Shown here: positions 21,733 to 30,110 of the stretch, in pieces | Layout: each line of letters opens with the position of its first letter | Position numbering within the stretch: position 1 is the first letter of the stretch | Origin: an uncultured Candidatus Saccharibacteria bacterium | Lineage (GTDB): Bacteria > Patescibacteriota > Saccharimonadia > Saccharimonadales > Saccharimonadaceae | Assembly (NCBI GenBank): GCA_947168825.1 | Contig: CAMVNH010000001.1 | Location: 125,753-189,752 of the forward strand | DNA length: 64,000 nucleotides | Direction: 5' to 3' | The notes under the pieces: model-generated | What the model was told of the DNA's origin: nothing | Seen by the model: the letters and a program-made list of their open reading frames with translations, nothing else | Databases searched by the model: none | Translations under genes and position numbers: made by a program

Positions 21733-22071
21733 ATGATATTCACACTAATATACCTAGCTGGACTCATATCTATTATGTGCTGGGTGGTACTTGCATGGGT
21801 GAATTACAGAAAAAAACATCGCGTTCCGGAAGTTATCGAATACATACTCGGTTTCGCACTGCTAGTATTAGTATTCTTTGGTGGTACCGTAGCCCTAAAC
21901 AGCTACAAAAATCAAATTAATGCCGAACTTAAAGATGCACAATATGACCGTTGCACACGCTCCAAGCGTAAAGACGGTGAATACCTAACTGATGCCCAGT
22001 GCGAATATTTTCTCGACGTTATGAATGGCAAATATACGGATGAAGACGAATATATCCCGACAGATTATTAA
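21733..22071 (+). CDS. Two-TM membrane protein, lone plus-strand prophage gene
   Basis: 112 aa from ATG 21733, chosen because AGGAGG lies 6 nt upstream; an ATG at 21664 lies inside the leader structure and has no SD. TM helices at about 3-23 and 36-56, joined by a basic loop (NYRKKHRVPE); the C-terminal 55 residues are soluble and charged with two Cys (DRCTRSKRK, DAQCEYF) and an acidic end. Own promoter, structured leader and terminator, opposite to all other phage genes: the layout of a lysogeny-expressed 'moron', for example superinfection exclusion or host-surface modulation. A toxin of a toxin-antitoxin pair is an alternative. No family recognised. Confidence 0.8.
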   Translation: MIFTLIYLAGLISIMCWVVLAWVNYRKKHRVPEVIEYILGFALLVLVFFGGTVALNSYKNQINAELKDAQYDRCTRSKRKDGEYLTDAQCEYFLDVMNGKYTDEDEYIPTDY

Positions 22072-22102
22072 AAAATAAGGGCGGCTTCGCCCTTATTTTT
22101 TT
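22071..22102. terminator. Bidirectional Rho-independent terminator
   Basis: AAAAATAAGGGCG-GCTT-CGCCCTTATTTTT: a 13-bp perfect stem with T-runs on both strands. Ends the plus-strand gene (stop 22069-22071) and the minus-strand capsid-lysis unit (holin stop at 22110). Confidence 0.95.
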
Positions 22103-22109
22103 GTGGTGT

Positions 22110-22316
22110 CTAGCCTTCTGTTTTATCGTTTACTACCTTAGAGATACCAAACACTGCACCGAGGAATAGTTCCACTGCTACGAGTGTTGATAGGATGGCA
22201 TCAATCGGCAGATTCCAACCCCAGGCGGCGTTGAGTGCTGAAAGCAGCGAGCCGAAAGCAGGCAAAATGACTGAGATTAACCAACGCAAGGCTTCGTATA
22301 GTTTATGTGGTAACAT
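22110..22316 (-). CDS. Phage holin, r1t/phiLC3-like
   Basis: 68 aa with two TM helices (about 11-30 and 38-58) and a short charged end (KVVNDKTEG). The LPHKLYEALRWLISVILPA start and the GWNLPIDAI loop match small class II holins of Gram-positive phages (r1t/phiLC3 type). It lies directly after the amidase gene and before the terminator, completing a lysis cassette. It should form membrane lesions that release the amidase. Confidence 0.85.
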   Translation of the reverse strand: MLPHKLYEALRWLISVILPAFGSLLSALNAAWGWNLPIDAILSTLVAVELFLGAVFGISKVVNDKTEG

Positions 22317-22324
22317 AGTCCTCC

Positions 22325-23113
22325 TTATCCATTAAATCCATATTGTTGAAGCTTCTTGTAAGTAATCGGTCCAGTATTACCATCAGCAACAAGACCTGTT
22401 CTTCGCTGGAATGTCTTGATGGAATTGAAAATATTATTGCCATAGTAATTACCGAGAGCAAGCCGAGAAGTATAAGCTGGGAATGTCTTATACATAAATG
22501 CGGAAAGTCTACCGACACGAGCATCCTGGTCCCCTAGTCCCCAGTATCCTTTAGCTGGTAAGAAGCCTTGAGATGGTTGTGGGGTCGGGATTGGCGCTGG
22601 AGCAGGTGAGCTGCCATTGATAGCATTAGCCTTGGCTGCGATATCGGAAATGCGTGCTTTCAGATATGGACCAGGGCAGTCAGTATTAGCATACATAGAG
22701 TGCCAAGTAAGGTTTTTACCAGCCTCAAGCGTGCCTAGACCATTACGCTTAGCGATGTCGGCCACAAGCTTAACAAGACTGTCGTAAGCCGCGTCAGAGA
22801 CTGGCCAGTCTCCACCCATTGAGCTATTAGAAGTCTCGATAGAAACGGTAGTACAGTTTGACTTCCAGTTAGAGTCGCACCATGCACGGTCATCCTCGTC
22901 GACATACCAGCCAATCTTGCCGTCATTGCCGATGCCATAGTTGGAAGAACCACGGCGGCCAGCACGAGCAAAGATAGCCCCACAGGACTCAGCCGTTAGG
23001 ACACCACTCATATGGTGAACGGTGATGTGGTCAATTTTGTTCCCCCCACGGCCAGCCGTATAGTTGCCAGAGTGGGCTGGAACATGGACTACTGCTAAAG
23101 ATGAATGTGCCAT
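22325..23113 (-). CDS. Endolysin: N-acetylmuramoyl-L-alanine amidase with peptidoglycan-binding domain
   Basis: 262 aa. Residues about 1-165 are an amidase_2/PGRP domain: zinc ligands His33 (HITVHH), His138 (TWHSMY) and Cys146 (TDCPGPY), and Glu93 (SIETSN) as probable catalytic residue. A Pro-rich linker (PAPAPIPTPQPSQ, about 172-184) leads to a PG_binding_1-like domain with FQRRTGLVADGNTGP near 240. It should cleave the amide bond between MurNAc and L-Ala in the host wall, implying a conventional peptidoglycan in the host. No signal peptide; export through the downstream holin. It overlaps the small acidic gene by TAATG. Confidence 0.92.
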   Translation of the reverse strand: MAHSSLAVVHVPAHSGNYTAGRGGNKIDHITVHHMSGVLTAESCGAIFARAGRRGSSNYGIGNDGKIGWYVDEDDRAWCDSNWKSNCTTVSIETSNSSMGGDWPVSDAAYDSLVKLVADIAKRNGLGTLEAGKNLTWHSMYANTDCPGPYLKARISDIAAKANAINGSSPAPAPIPTPQPSQGFLPAKGYWGLGDQDARVGRLSAFMYKTFPAYTSRLALGNYYGNNIFNSIKTFQRRTGLVADGNTGPITYKKLQQYGFNG

Positions 23114-23250
23114 TATTTGTCCTCCTCAATTTCGCCTGGGCCCATATCCGAAAGGTCTCCAAGCTCTTTCTCGTCTTGAATCTCTTGACCGTTGTTCTTG
23201 ATGTCCTCCAGTAGCTCTTCTGGAGTAATAGTTTGGATTTCTTCTTCCAT
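23113..23250 (-). CDS. Small acidic prophage protein
   Basis: 45 aa, very acidic (about 15 Glu/Asp): MEEEIQTITPEELL...GDLSDMGPGEIEEDK. Clear ribosome site GAAGGG 6 nt before ATG 23250; its stop overlaps the amidase start (TAATG), so it is translationally coupled to lysis. It heads the unit after the leader hairpin at 23280-23310. Function unknown; a lysis-timing factor or capsid-associated peptide is possible. Confidence 0.7.
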   Translation of the reverse strand: MEEEIQTITPEELLEDIKNNGQEIQDEKELGDLSDMGPGEIEEDK

Positions 23251-23279
23251 AAGTTACCCTTCTTTTGCTTAGTATTTTT

Positions 23280-23310
23280 CCCAAGCTCTGTACTTTTTGG
23301 GTAACTTGGG
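23280..23310 (-). promoter_or_regulatory. Conserved prophage leader hairpin motif
   Basis: Minus-sense core CCAAAAAGTACAGAG enclosed by CCCAAG/CTTGGG (6 bp). It stands between the capsid gene stop and the small acidic gene. Here no clear promoter precedes it, so it may act on read-through RNA. Confidence 0.5.
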
Positions 23311-23336
23311 AGCTTTTTACTTTCTAGGTGGTGATA

Positions 23337-24275
23337 CTAGGCGCTCTGAGAGCCGCTGGTATCTTTGAGGATAGCAATAGCCTTGTTGGTGCCGTTAGCA
23401 TCAACCGCCCAACAACCTGGGCGGAAGAGACCACGAAGAACTGGGCCGTCAGCACCGGCAGTGATAGCAGATTGTCCGGTAAGAACGTAAGTCTTGTAGA
23501 GCTTGCGGCAGTCTTTCATGATACGCTTGTCCCAAAGAACGGCCTTGACAGTGCTATCAGTGGTGAAAGTGACCTGCTGATATGGAGCAGTGCCAGTAGT
23601 TGTCATAGTGCAGAATAGTTCATCTGGGAGTACAACAACATCGATGCCTTTGTATTTACCAATTACACCGTCAGAAATGATAGAATCATTTTTGTTTGGT
23701 GCGTAGATAGTAAAGAGTTTAGCATCAAGCTTTGGCTCTTCAGACGCTGGGATAAACAGAGCCTGGGTCTTAGCGTAGCTACGATTATTTTTGAGCTCTG
23801 CAATCATGCTATCAATACCGCCCATAATATCGCTGGAGTTGTAAGTAACGACATTTTTACCACCGTAGTTAGTGGCAGCAGCAATAGCAGTAGCCACACG
23901 AAGTTTGTCCATGAATGGAGCATAGCGTTCGCGGATACCAGTATTTAGCACCTCGCCAGCTGCAGCAAGAGCGCCAGCAGTATCGGTGGTATCAACGCTA
24001 GGAATTACCTTGTTAATCTGATAGAACAGGGTAACATCTTTACGGACGACATCAGATTTGACCGAGCTAGGGTCACTAAAGACTGCAGATGTATGACCAG
24101 CAAGGAAGTCAGAGGTATCAACTGTGCGGAAATACACAGAAGCGACACCGCCGTCTTCTTTGAAAGAATCTTCACGAGTGACATATTTCTCAGTGAGCGA
24201 AGCTTCCGAGAAAGCTTGGTTTAGTTTTTTAGCATATTTAGTTGCGTAATCTACATTACGAGAGTCAGTAGACAT
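23337..24275 (-). CDS. Major capsid protein (HK97-fold)
   Basis: 312 aa, directly downstream of the scaffold gene, as expected. The N-arm (1-60) leads into a mixed alpha/beta core: IRERYAPFMDKLRVATAIAAA resembles the spine helix, the segment around 160-215 (ALFIPASEEPKLDAKLF) the P-domain, and GKYKGIDVVVLPDELF / FTTDSTVKAVLWDKR the A-domain and late strands common to coat proteins of the HK97-fold. It does not look like a P22 coat with a telokin insert. The assignment is by order, length and fold pattern. Confidence 0.85.
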   Translation of the reverse strand: MSTDSRNVDYATKYAKKLNQAFSEASLTEKYVTREDSFKEDGGVASVYFRTVDTSDFLAGHTSAVFSDPSSVKSDVVRKDVTLFYQINKVIPSVDTTDTAGALAAAGEVLNTGIRERYAPFMDKLRVATAIAAATNYGGKNVVTYNSSDIMGGIDSMIAELKNNRSYAKTQALFIPASEEPKLDAKLFTIYAPNKNDSIISDGVIGKYKGIDVVVLPDELFCTMTTTGTAPYQQVTFTTDSTVKAVLWDKRIMKDCRKLYKTYVLTGQSAITAGADGPVLRGLFRPGCWAVDANGTNKAIAILKDTSGSQSA

Positions 24276-24317
24276 AATTTTCTCCTTTTGAAATTAAGTT
24301 AATCTGCGAGTAGTAAC

Positions 24318-25169
24318 TTAATAAACGGACTTATCAAAGCCTTTGAGAAAAGGATCGTCTTCATCATCTGATGAGCTTGCAACACTTCCGCCAACTACAT
24401 CGGCTGAATTCATCATGTCAACTGCCGCCTTTCGGCCAGCAATTTTACCAGTTGTTTCAGCGGATTTAGCGGCACTGGCTACAAGAGCGTAGACGTCATA
24501 GATAGAACCATGGCTACCAATGATTTCCCCGGTGTTTTTATCTTTGATGATCAGACTATCGGCAATTCGATTGGCTTGTTCAGCTAGATCTTTATTGTAA
24601 GAGTCGGATTCTTCATCAAACATCGGAAAATCTCTTAGCGCCTTAGTGGCTTCATCTTTTAGTCGCAAACGGTTGTCGACGATATTTTCGGTATACTCGT
24701 CCAGCTGTCTCTTGGCAAGATCAAGTTCGCGTTCAGCCTCAATACGTGCCAGTTTAGCTTCAGTTCGAGTATAATAATCGCCAGTTTCCGGATTTTGTTG
24801 CTCCATAAGAGCTTCGACCGTTGGAATATCATCTATGCTTTTAAGCTGATATTTCTGACGATTAAGCTCGGCAATCTCTCTCCGGAGCGCATTTCGTTCT
24901 GCGACTCTATCTCTTATCTCATTATTAAGTTGCTGCTTTCGCGTTTCAGCATTTTTGTGTGATGGTTCAGACGAATTCGCTTCGTTTACGGCATCATCTT
25001 CGCTTTTTTGCTCAGATTCACCTTCTGCATTCGGTTCTTCTTCATCTCCGCTAATTGCAAAGATGCCATCAGTGTTTGTTTCAGCGGTTGACGGCTCCGT
25101 TTTGGTATCAACATCCTCTACGTCAGTTGTACCGGTGTTTTTAACGTCAAGTTCAGCTTCTTCAGCCAT
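24318..25169 (-). CDS. Capsid scaffolding protein
   Basis: 283 aa, highly charged. Residues 1-80 are acidic and disordered; 80-190 form a long coiled coil (NEIRDRVAERNALRREIAELNRQKYQL; EAERELDLAKRQLDEY), and the C-terminus is short and basic (KGFDKSVY). An acidic N-terminus, coiled coil and basic hook just before the capsid gene are the hallmarks of phage scaffolding proteins, which guide procapsid assembly and then leave. The 100 bp upstream (25170-25270) hold a GC-rich inverted repeat but no gene. Confidence 0.85.
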   Translation of the reverse strand: MAEEAELDVKNTGTTDVEDVDTKTEPSTAETNTDGIFAISGDEEEPNAEGESEQKSEDDAVNEANSSEPSHKNAETRKQQLNNEIRDRVAERNALRREIAELNRQKYQLKSIDDIPTVEALMEQQNPETGDYYTRTEAKLARIEAERELDLAKRQLDEYTENIVDNRLRLKDEATKALRDFPMFDEESDSYNKDLAEQANRIADSLIIKDKNTGEIIGSHGSIYDVYALVASAAKSAETTGKIAGRKAAVDMMNSADVVGGSVASSSDDEDDPFLKGFDKSVY

Positions 25170-25270
25170 ATTTACTCCTTATTTTAACGTCTATCTTGGG
25201 CGACGATTCCCGGGGCGAGATTTGCCCTGTTCCTAGCTCTATCCTAATAAAGTTAGGGACAGGAAAAACC

Positions 25271-25564
25271 TCATTTACTGTACACTTTTGCAATTCTTTC
25301 TAGTCTTTTTACCTCCTTGTCTAGAATTTGTACGATACGCTTACTGACCGCCACTTCACGCATAAATTGCTCTGGGTTGTTTTCGGTCTTTATCGAATGC
25401 ACGCTCTCATAAAAAGCAATCTGAGCCTTCAATCTTTCAATTGTTTCTGAAATAATCGGCGATTCCTTCTCGTAGGCCTGCTTTTCTTTCTGAAAGCGTT
25501 CGTTTGCCTTACTCGACTTAGGTAAAAGCCGTTCTGAACTTGCCTGGTAAAAATTATCTTCCAT
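25271..25564 (-). CDS. Hypothetical coiled-coil protein between portal and scaffold
   Basis: 97 aa, almost entirely helical (NERFQKEKQAYEKESPIISETIERLKAQIAFYES; REVAVSKRIVQILDKEVKRLERI). Overlaps the portal end by 11 bases, so it is coupled to it. A head-assembly helper, small scaffold or portal-associated factor is plausible; no family recognised. Confidence 0.7.
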   Translation of the reverse strand: MEDNFYQASSERLLPKSSKANERFQKEKQAYEKESPIISETIERLKAQIAFYESVHSIKTENNPEQFMREVAVSKRIVQILDKEVKRLERIAKVYSK

Positions 25565-27452
25565 TCATAAACCTCCCGATCCACTCAATAATTCTCTCTG
25601 CCGGCACGCCGCGCCTTACTGCTTGCAAGGCCTGAATAATCATCTGATCCGGCACATTCATCTGTCTGAGTATGCGAGTGATTTCAATATCTTCTTCGTT
25701 ACTAACTTCTCCACTATCATCCTGCGTTGACTGTTCTACTATCTCCCCAGATTCCGGCTTGATATTATCCTCGCCCTCTGGCTGAGTGTAATTTTCAATA
25801 TTAACGGTCAAGTCTTCCGGATCTTCTACGCCACTATTGGACACGACTCTATTCCAAGCAGAAGCTAGCTTTTCAGCCGGGACGATTTGCGACAAAATTG
25901 GAGTAGCAGCCATCTGTAAGAGTAACTGCAAAGATTCAAGTTGTTCAGATTGGCCGTTAAGCTTGGAAGTACTTGCATCAACGCGGAAGTGAAGAGCTGG
26001 CGTAGCTTCGGTGTAATCAATTCGAATCTTGTCATCATCGCTAACAAACCCTTGCTCTAGTTTGCCACTTTTTTCCAGTTCACGAAGACGATTTGCGGTC
26101 TTTTTATCAAGCTGCAGTTCCTCCATCCCCTCACGCTCAGCAAAATAGACATTAATGGCTGTTTCAGCCCAGTTTTCGAAGAATGATTCAAAGTTCTTGC
26201 GCAGATAGTTGTCGTCAGCCGACATGATTTCCCGTTGCTGTTTAATTGCGGTTGGGGTCTTACCGAAGTTAGTGTCGCCGGAGATGGAACTCGATACGGA
26301 TGTATCTCCACCGGAATTGAACAGATTTAGTAGCTGGGTCTTATTCAGCGTATAGATGTTGGTATATTGAGTAAGCGCAGAAGTATCAACCGATAGAGGT
26401 TCTAGCTTATTCTTCGGGTCATCGCCCATCTCGACAATCGCGTTAGCCTCGTAGATTGCCTGGGTAGTATCTACATTACCATAAGCAAGCAGTGGTGGGG
26501 CTAAGCCTAATGCGCGGTTATACATGTAGGCTCGCATATCTCCATCAATCATATTCTGAAGTCCACCAACAAGCTCAATAATTGATCTGCCGAATGGGTT
26601 AGAACCATCCACATCGGCATAGAAATAGTCTACCGGTGGAAGGCCGCGTGGATCCTTATTCTTCTTGATACGAATGATAGATCCCTTTTCGCCTTGTGGG
26701 CAGCCAGTAAAGAACAACGCTCCAACGCCCTGCTGAAAGCCCATAATAACTTCGATTCCGGTTGAATCAACACCCGCTTTCTTCTCGGATTCAGTTACCG
26801 CCTCATCAGTTTTTGAAGTGGTCAACTCCCTCACTTTTTTAAGTTCTTTCAAATCCCAGGTCGATTCATGTTTTTCGCCGTTCTTCTTAGCGGACTGAGT
26901 GGCCTCCTCTTCGTTTTCGATGATTTGGTCAATAGTTTCTGGTTGCCACCAAGAACGAATGAAGAAATAGTCACATGAATAAAGTGATTTCTTGCCTTCC
27001 TGGAAGAAAATATCGCCATAGTATACTAATGTAGCATCGGTGGTGAACTCGCCATTATGCTTTACGAACGGTGTGTAAACCGCCTGACCACCGAAAGTTA
27101 GGCCATTTTCAATAGTAGTCCAAAACTTTTGAATCAAATCATAATCAGTATTAGCGTATGGGATGATTTTATTGAGCAGAATAAACTCAGCAACAATTGG
27201 CAGCCAATCATTATTATTGTCAGTAGAAACAACGCCGGTTGGTAGCTGTTGAATCACGCGTTTTGGTGTTTTCCGAATTAGTGAAGCCGTACTTCCGTCT
27301 GAGACGTTGGCATACCGAGTAGGTACATCTGCCGGTGCCTCATTACGCGCAATTCGTGCGTATTCATCAAAATCTCTACTCCAAGACTGAGTCCACGACT
27401 TAGCGCTTTGAAATTTTTTCCAGAAATTATCTTTTGTAAGAAACCTATTCAC
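25554..27452 (-). CDS. Portal protein
   Basis: 632 aa from a GTG start with GGAGG 6 nt upstream. Architecture is that of podovirus-type portals: an N-terminal helical part (SWSRDFDEYARIAR), a central wing with YFYADVDGSNPFGRSIIELVGGLQNMIDGDMRAYMYN, a stem/clip region near 330-420 (TQAIYEANAIVEM..TPTAIKQQREIMSADDNYLRKNFESFFENWAE) and a long acidic C-terminal extension (TQPEGEDNIKPESGE). The dodecameric portal is the DNA entry vertex and binds terminase. The gene follows terminase in the usual order and has its own sigma70 promoter (27502-27530). Confidence 0.88.
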   Translation of the reverse strand: MNRFLTKDNFWKKFQSAKSWTQSWSRDFDEYARIARNEAPADVPTRYANVSDGSTASLIRKTPKRVIQQLPTGVVSTDNNNDWLPIVAEFILLNKIIPYANTDYDLIQKFWTTIENGLTFGGQAVYTPFVKHNGEFTTDATLVYYGDIFFQEGKKSLYSCDYFFIRSWWQPETIDQIIENEEEATQSAKKNGEKHESTWDLKELKKVRELTTSKTDEAVTESEKKAGVDSTGIEVIMGFQQGVGALFFTGCPQGEKGSIIRIKKNKDPRGLPPVDYFYADVDGSNPFGRSIIELVGGLQNMIDGDMRAYMYNRALGLAPPLLAYGNVDTTQAIYEANAIVEMGDDPKNKLEPLSVDTSALTQYTNIYTLNKTQLLNLFNSGGDTSVSSSISGDTNFGKTPTAIKQQREIMSADDNYLRKNFESFFENWAETAINVYFAEREGMEELQLDKKTANRLRELEKSGKLEQGFVSDDDKIRIDYTEATPALHFRVDASTSKLNGQSEQLESLQLLLQMAATPILSQIVPAEKLASAWNRVVSNSGVEDPEDLTVNIENYTQPEGEDNIKPESGEIVEQSTQDDSGEVSNEEDIEITRILRQMNVPDQMIIQALQAVRRGVPAERIIEWIGRFMNGR

Positions 27453-27466
27453 CTAAAACCTCCGAT

Positions 27467-27530
27467 CGACTCTCGTACTTTTTAGATGAATCGTTACCCT
27501 AATTATATCACGCTTCTGCTAAGCGTTCAA
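27467..27530 (-). promoter_or_regulatory. Sigma70 promoter plus conserved leader motif of the portal unit
   Basis: Minus strand: -35 TTGAAC (27525-27530), 17-bp spacer, -10 TATAAT (27502-27507). The leader contains the recurrent hairpin motif (27467-27493), core CTAAAAAGTACGAGAG enclosed by CGATT/AGTCG, then GGAGG and the GTG start of the portal gene. This is the clearest case of promoter plus motif. Confidence 0.8.
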
Positions 27531-27810
27531 GTTTTGTGTAACACTTTATAACGAAGTAATATCCCTCACGATTGCCAGTGCGAGAAGTCTCTAGCTTAAA
27601 AGATGGCCTAACGATATCCGGATTATTCCTGACTTCTTCACTGAATTTCTCATATTCTGCAAGCTCCTCTTCGTGACTGCGCACCTTAACTCGAATTTCA
27701 ACAGTTCTACTAATGGGGAAATTAACCATCTTCTCTACAATATTTTCCTCAATTTCGTTAAAATTACCGTCTTTGTCTAATCCACGAGTAATAATTTTGC
27801 CAAATTCCAT
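27508..27810 (-). CDS. Hypothetical small prophage protein
   Basis: 100 aa from ATG 27810 (AGGAGG immediately upstream; the longer frame from 27834 has no SD). MEFGKIITRGLDKDGNF, beta-strand EIRVKVRSH, then a long polar helix (EEELAEYEKFSEEVRNNPD) and an ending strand YYFVIKCY. Lies between the nuclease half of terminase and the portal. No family recognised. Confidence 0.7.
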   Translation of the reverse strand: MEFGKIITRGLDKDGNFNEIEENIVEKMVNFPISRTVEIRVKVRSHEEELAEYEKFSEEVRNNPDIVRPSFKLETSRTGNREGYYFVIKCYTKLERLAEA

Positions 27811-27817
27811 ATGCCTC

Positions 27818-28450
27818 CTAAAATATCTTATCAATTATTCCAGTTCGATGACGAACCGTCATTTTGTTTGCGCTAGTAGAGTTTTCTGTTTGATATAATT
27901 GCCAGGCAATCGCAAGGCTCATTACTGCATCATCATGACAATTTGCGGCTGCCTCAGCTTTTCCGCGCTTATTGATAATGAATTTGCAGAGTTCATCAAC
28001 AGTGTCTTTATCGTAAATTCGAATTAAATCGTTATCTATTGCCTGTTTGAGATCGCCGAGGATCTGTGGCCTAGTCTGAACATTTGTGTCAAAACCGAGG
28101 CTATCGGTCATCGTCTCTCCATTTGCATCGCCAACTCGATATTTTTGATAGATCCGATACTTACCTTGCCGATTTAGCTTTTGGAGCCTGCTCATCTCAC
28201 TTGCCCCGCCCATATTGCGCTCAAATGCGACCACTGGCTGGACACCAGTTTTGTCAAAAATCCATTCTAGAGCCTGATGAATTAGTGGTGTCATATCTGC
28301 GGCAACGCCACGCATTTTGAATACCAAAGGTATATCTGCTCGGCTTTTACTGATAAACTGTCCAAAGTTCCTATCTGCACCCCCCTGAGCACAGTCTACT
28401 GCAACGACAAAGAACTCATTCCTTTCAATCTCTCTATAAAGCTGTAGCAT
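27818..28450 (-). CDS. Terminase large subunit, nuclease domain (separate gene)
   Basis: 210 aa, RNase H-like nuclease of TerL: VVAVDCAQGG with Asp19, AFERN with Glu77, and HDDAVMSLAIAW with Asp173/Asp174 as metal ligands. It lacks an ATPase domain; the matching ATPase gene ends 17 bases into it in another frame. Start ATG 28450 has GAGGTAG 5 nt upstream, so it can be translated alone by coupling. It should cut concatemeric phage DNA during packaging as a partner of the ATPase. Confidence 0.88.
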   Translation of the reverse strand: MLQLYREIERNEFFVVAVDCAQGGADRNFGQFISKSRADIPLVFKMRGVAADMTPLIHQALEWIFDKTGVQPVVAFERNMGGASEMSRLQKLNRQGKYRIYQKYRVGDANGETMTDSLGFDTNVQTRPQILGDLKQAIDNDLIRIYDKDTVDELCKFIINKRGKAEAAANCHDDAVMSLAIAWQLYQTENSTSANKMTVRHRTGIIDKIF

Positions 28451-29432
28451 ACTCTACCTCCTTAATCGGCTTCTTAATGCTTGCGCTATATCTAAGTAGT
28501 GCTTCATTATTGAAATAAGGATCCCCACCAAGCAAAAATGCTTCCGTATCAGTAGTTGGGTACTCTCGCATTTTGAGCTTGTCCTTCAGCCCGTTAGTTT
28601 TAGTGAAATGCCAATAAGCCTGCTCCCTAGTGATTTTCGGAACTTGGCTGTAATATTCCGGCATCTTCCAGTCTTTTGGTGGTGTCGCTTTATACGAATC
28701 AAAAAGATACCATGGTAGAAACCGACTTTTGAACTGACTAACACCATCCTTTCCGGCCTGATATTCTTCAGCAAAGAAGTTGTCTGCCACATTACCAGTA
28801 GTTTCCCTAAAGATTTTACCTATACCACTAGACACCTGCTCTTCTGCACCAGCTACTAACTCCCTAGCGTTCAAAGTCTCAGTATTATTGTAGAATGCTA
28901 CCTCGCTCCAGTGGATATTCTGCCTGGTACCACCACGACCGGCCACCTTAGCACCCGCCGTTAGACAGTCGTAAACTGAGCCATTCTTTCCCTCGATGAT
29001 CGTACCGCCAACATCTTTTTTGAGGAAACTAGCCCTAAGTTTCGGGATCATTTCCCGATCTGCAGGATTACAATAGTTTTTCCCAATAGTCGCTAATAGA
29101 TACGAATCAATAAATTGGTTCACTCTTTTGAATAGTTCTTCAGTATCTTTCTGCCTGAAAGAGTATACCGAAGAGTTTGCCAAACTTGCTAGCCCTACTT
29201 CACCCAAAATAAAGTCAACGCAAAACATTGCGTCAATCAGTGAAGAAAAGCCGAAGCGTCGAGACTTTAAAATATTCTCACGAATTGGAGTGTAATTTGC
29301 GCCGTAATCTTCGCGCAAAACATTATAATAATATTCCTGAATATTATTTAGCTTCATTGGGACTATTTCGCCGGTAATAGTAGTGATAGTGAAATACTTT
29401 TCAATAAAGCCTTTATAATCGATCTTAATCAT
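28434..29432 (-). CDS. Terminase large subunit, ATPase domain (separate gene)
   Basis: 332 aa. N-terminal ATPase motor of TerL: deviant Walker A (KSRRFGFSS, about 56-64), Walker B-like NIHWSEVAF near 173-181, coupling motif region IFRETTGNV near 209. It ends EVEYATAL with TAG inside the start of the nuclease gene. In most phages the two domains form one chain, so the split is notable. Overlaps TerS end by 8 bases. It should power DNA translocation into the procapsid. Confidence 0.87.
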   Translation of the reverse strand: MIKIDYKGFIEKYFTITTITGEIVPMKLNNIQEYYYNVLREDYGANYTPIRENILKSRRFGFSSLIDAMFCVDFILGEVGLASLANSSVYSFRQKDTEELFKRVNQFIDSYLLATIGKNYCNPADREMIPKLRASFLKKDVGGTIIEGKNGSVYDCLTAGAKVAGRGGTRQNIHWSEVAFYNNTETLNARELVAGAEEQVSSGIGKIFRETTGNVADNFFAEEYQAGKDGVSQFKSRFLPWYLFDSYKATPPKDWKMPEYYSQVPKITREQAYWHFTKTNGLKDKLKMREYPTTDTEAFLLGGDPYFNNEALLRYSASIKKPIKEVEYATAL

Positions 29433-29820
29433 TTTTCACAAACTCCCCACCGAAATTGGCCTTATTGATATTGAAATTGAACGATGTCCCGTTTTCTTTT
29501 TCAGTCATGCCCAAAATTTTAACCGCACGATCGTGTGCAGCAAGCTGAGTTTTTAGATCGTCGTGGCCTTTTTCATCAACTGCAGTCAAACCCCTCGCCA
29601 CTGGTTTAATGATTTTCTCTAATGTTATATCTTGTTTGTCTAATTCAGCCCTAAGGGCCTCTGCGACGGATGGTTTCTTCAGTACTCTACTTGCAATGGC
29701 GGCGGCATTTTCTCGAGATTGCGTATTATACGCCGCCATCGCAGCATCTGTACCGTTGCCTCCATTTGCGATATAATTTGCGACAAGCTGCTCTTCTTTT
29801 GTAGTCATCTTCTTCGCCAT
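29425..29820 (-). CDS. Terminase small subunit
   Basis: 131 aa from ATG 29820, chosen because GGAGG lies 5 nt upstream. N-terminal helix-turn-helix pattern (TTKEEQLVANYIANGGNGTDAAMAAYN) as in TerS DNA-recognition domains, central oligomerisation helices (LKKPSVAEALRAELDKQDITLEKIIKPVARG) and a C-terminal tail (FNINKANFGGEFV) that may contact TerL. Immediately upstream of the TerL ATPase gene. It should recognise the packaging site and load TerL. Confidence 0.88.
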   Translation of the reverse strand: MAKKMTTKEEQLVANYIANGGNGTDAAMAAYNTQSRENAAAIASRVLKKPSVAEALRAELDKQDITLEKIIKPVARGLTAVDEKGHDDLKTQLAAHDRAVKILGMTEKENGTSFNFNINKANFGGEFVKND

Positions 29821-29840
29821 CTTTACCTCCATAATCTTGA

Positions 29841-30107
29841 CTAATCTTTACCCTCTGTTTTTACGTTCACGCTTTCTGCTTTGTCGAGTGCGACCTCTTG
29901 TGCATCGTATTTCATAGATTTAAAATCAGCCAAAATAGTATCTATCGTCTTCTTTTGACTTACTTCAAAATCATCTGGAAAGTATCTGTATCCGGCTTGT
30001 GGCCTGAGGAGCTCGCAAAGGTTAATTAAAGCGTCTAACATCCGTACATATTTATCGAGCCTAACGATGCATTCTTTAGATTGTGCGACTTCAAATTTGC
30101 TGACCAT
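29841..30107 (-). CDS. Hypothetical small helical protein before terminase
   Basis: 88 aa, helical (QSKECIVRLDKYVRMLDALINLCELLR), Lys/Glu-rich end. Tight spacing (3 bp after the Stealth-like gene, 9 bp before the TerS ribosome site region) shows it belongs to this operon. No family recognised. Confidence 0.65.
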   Translation of the reverse strand: MVSKFEVAQSKECIVRLDKYVRMLDALINLCELLRPQAGYRYFPDDFEVSQKKTIDTILADFKSMKYDAQEVALDKAESVNVKTEGKD

Positions 30108-30110
30108 AAT

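Noticed and set aside
28434-28450. Programmed frameshift joining the terminase halves
   Set aside because: No slippery heptamer and a clear SD-ATG for the second gene; re-initiation is simpler.
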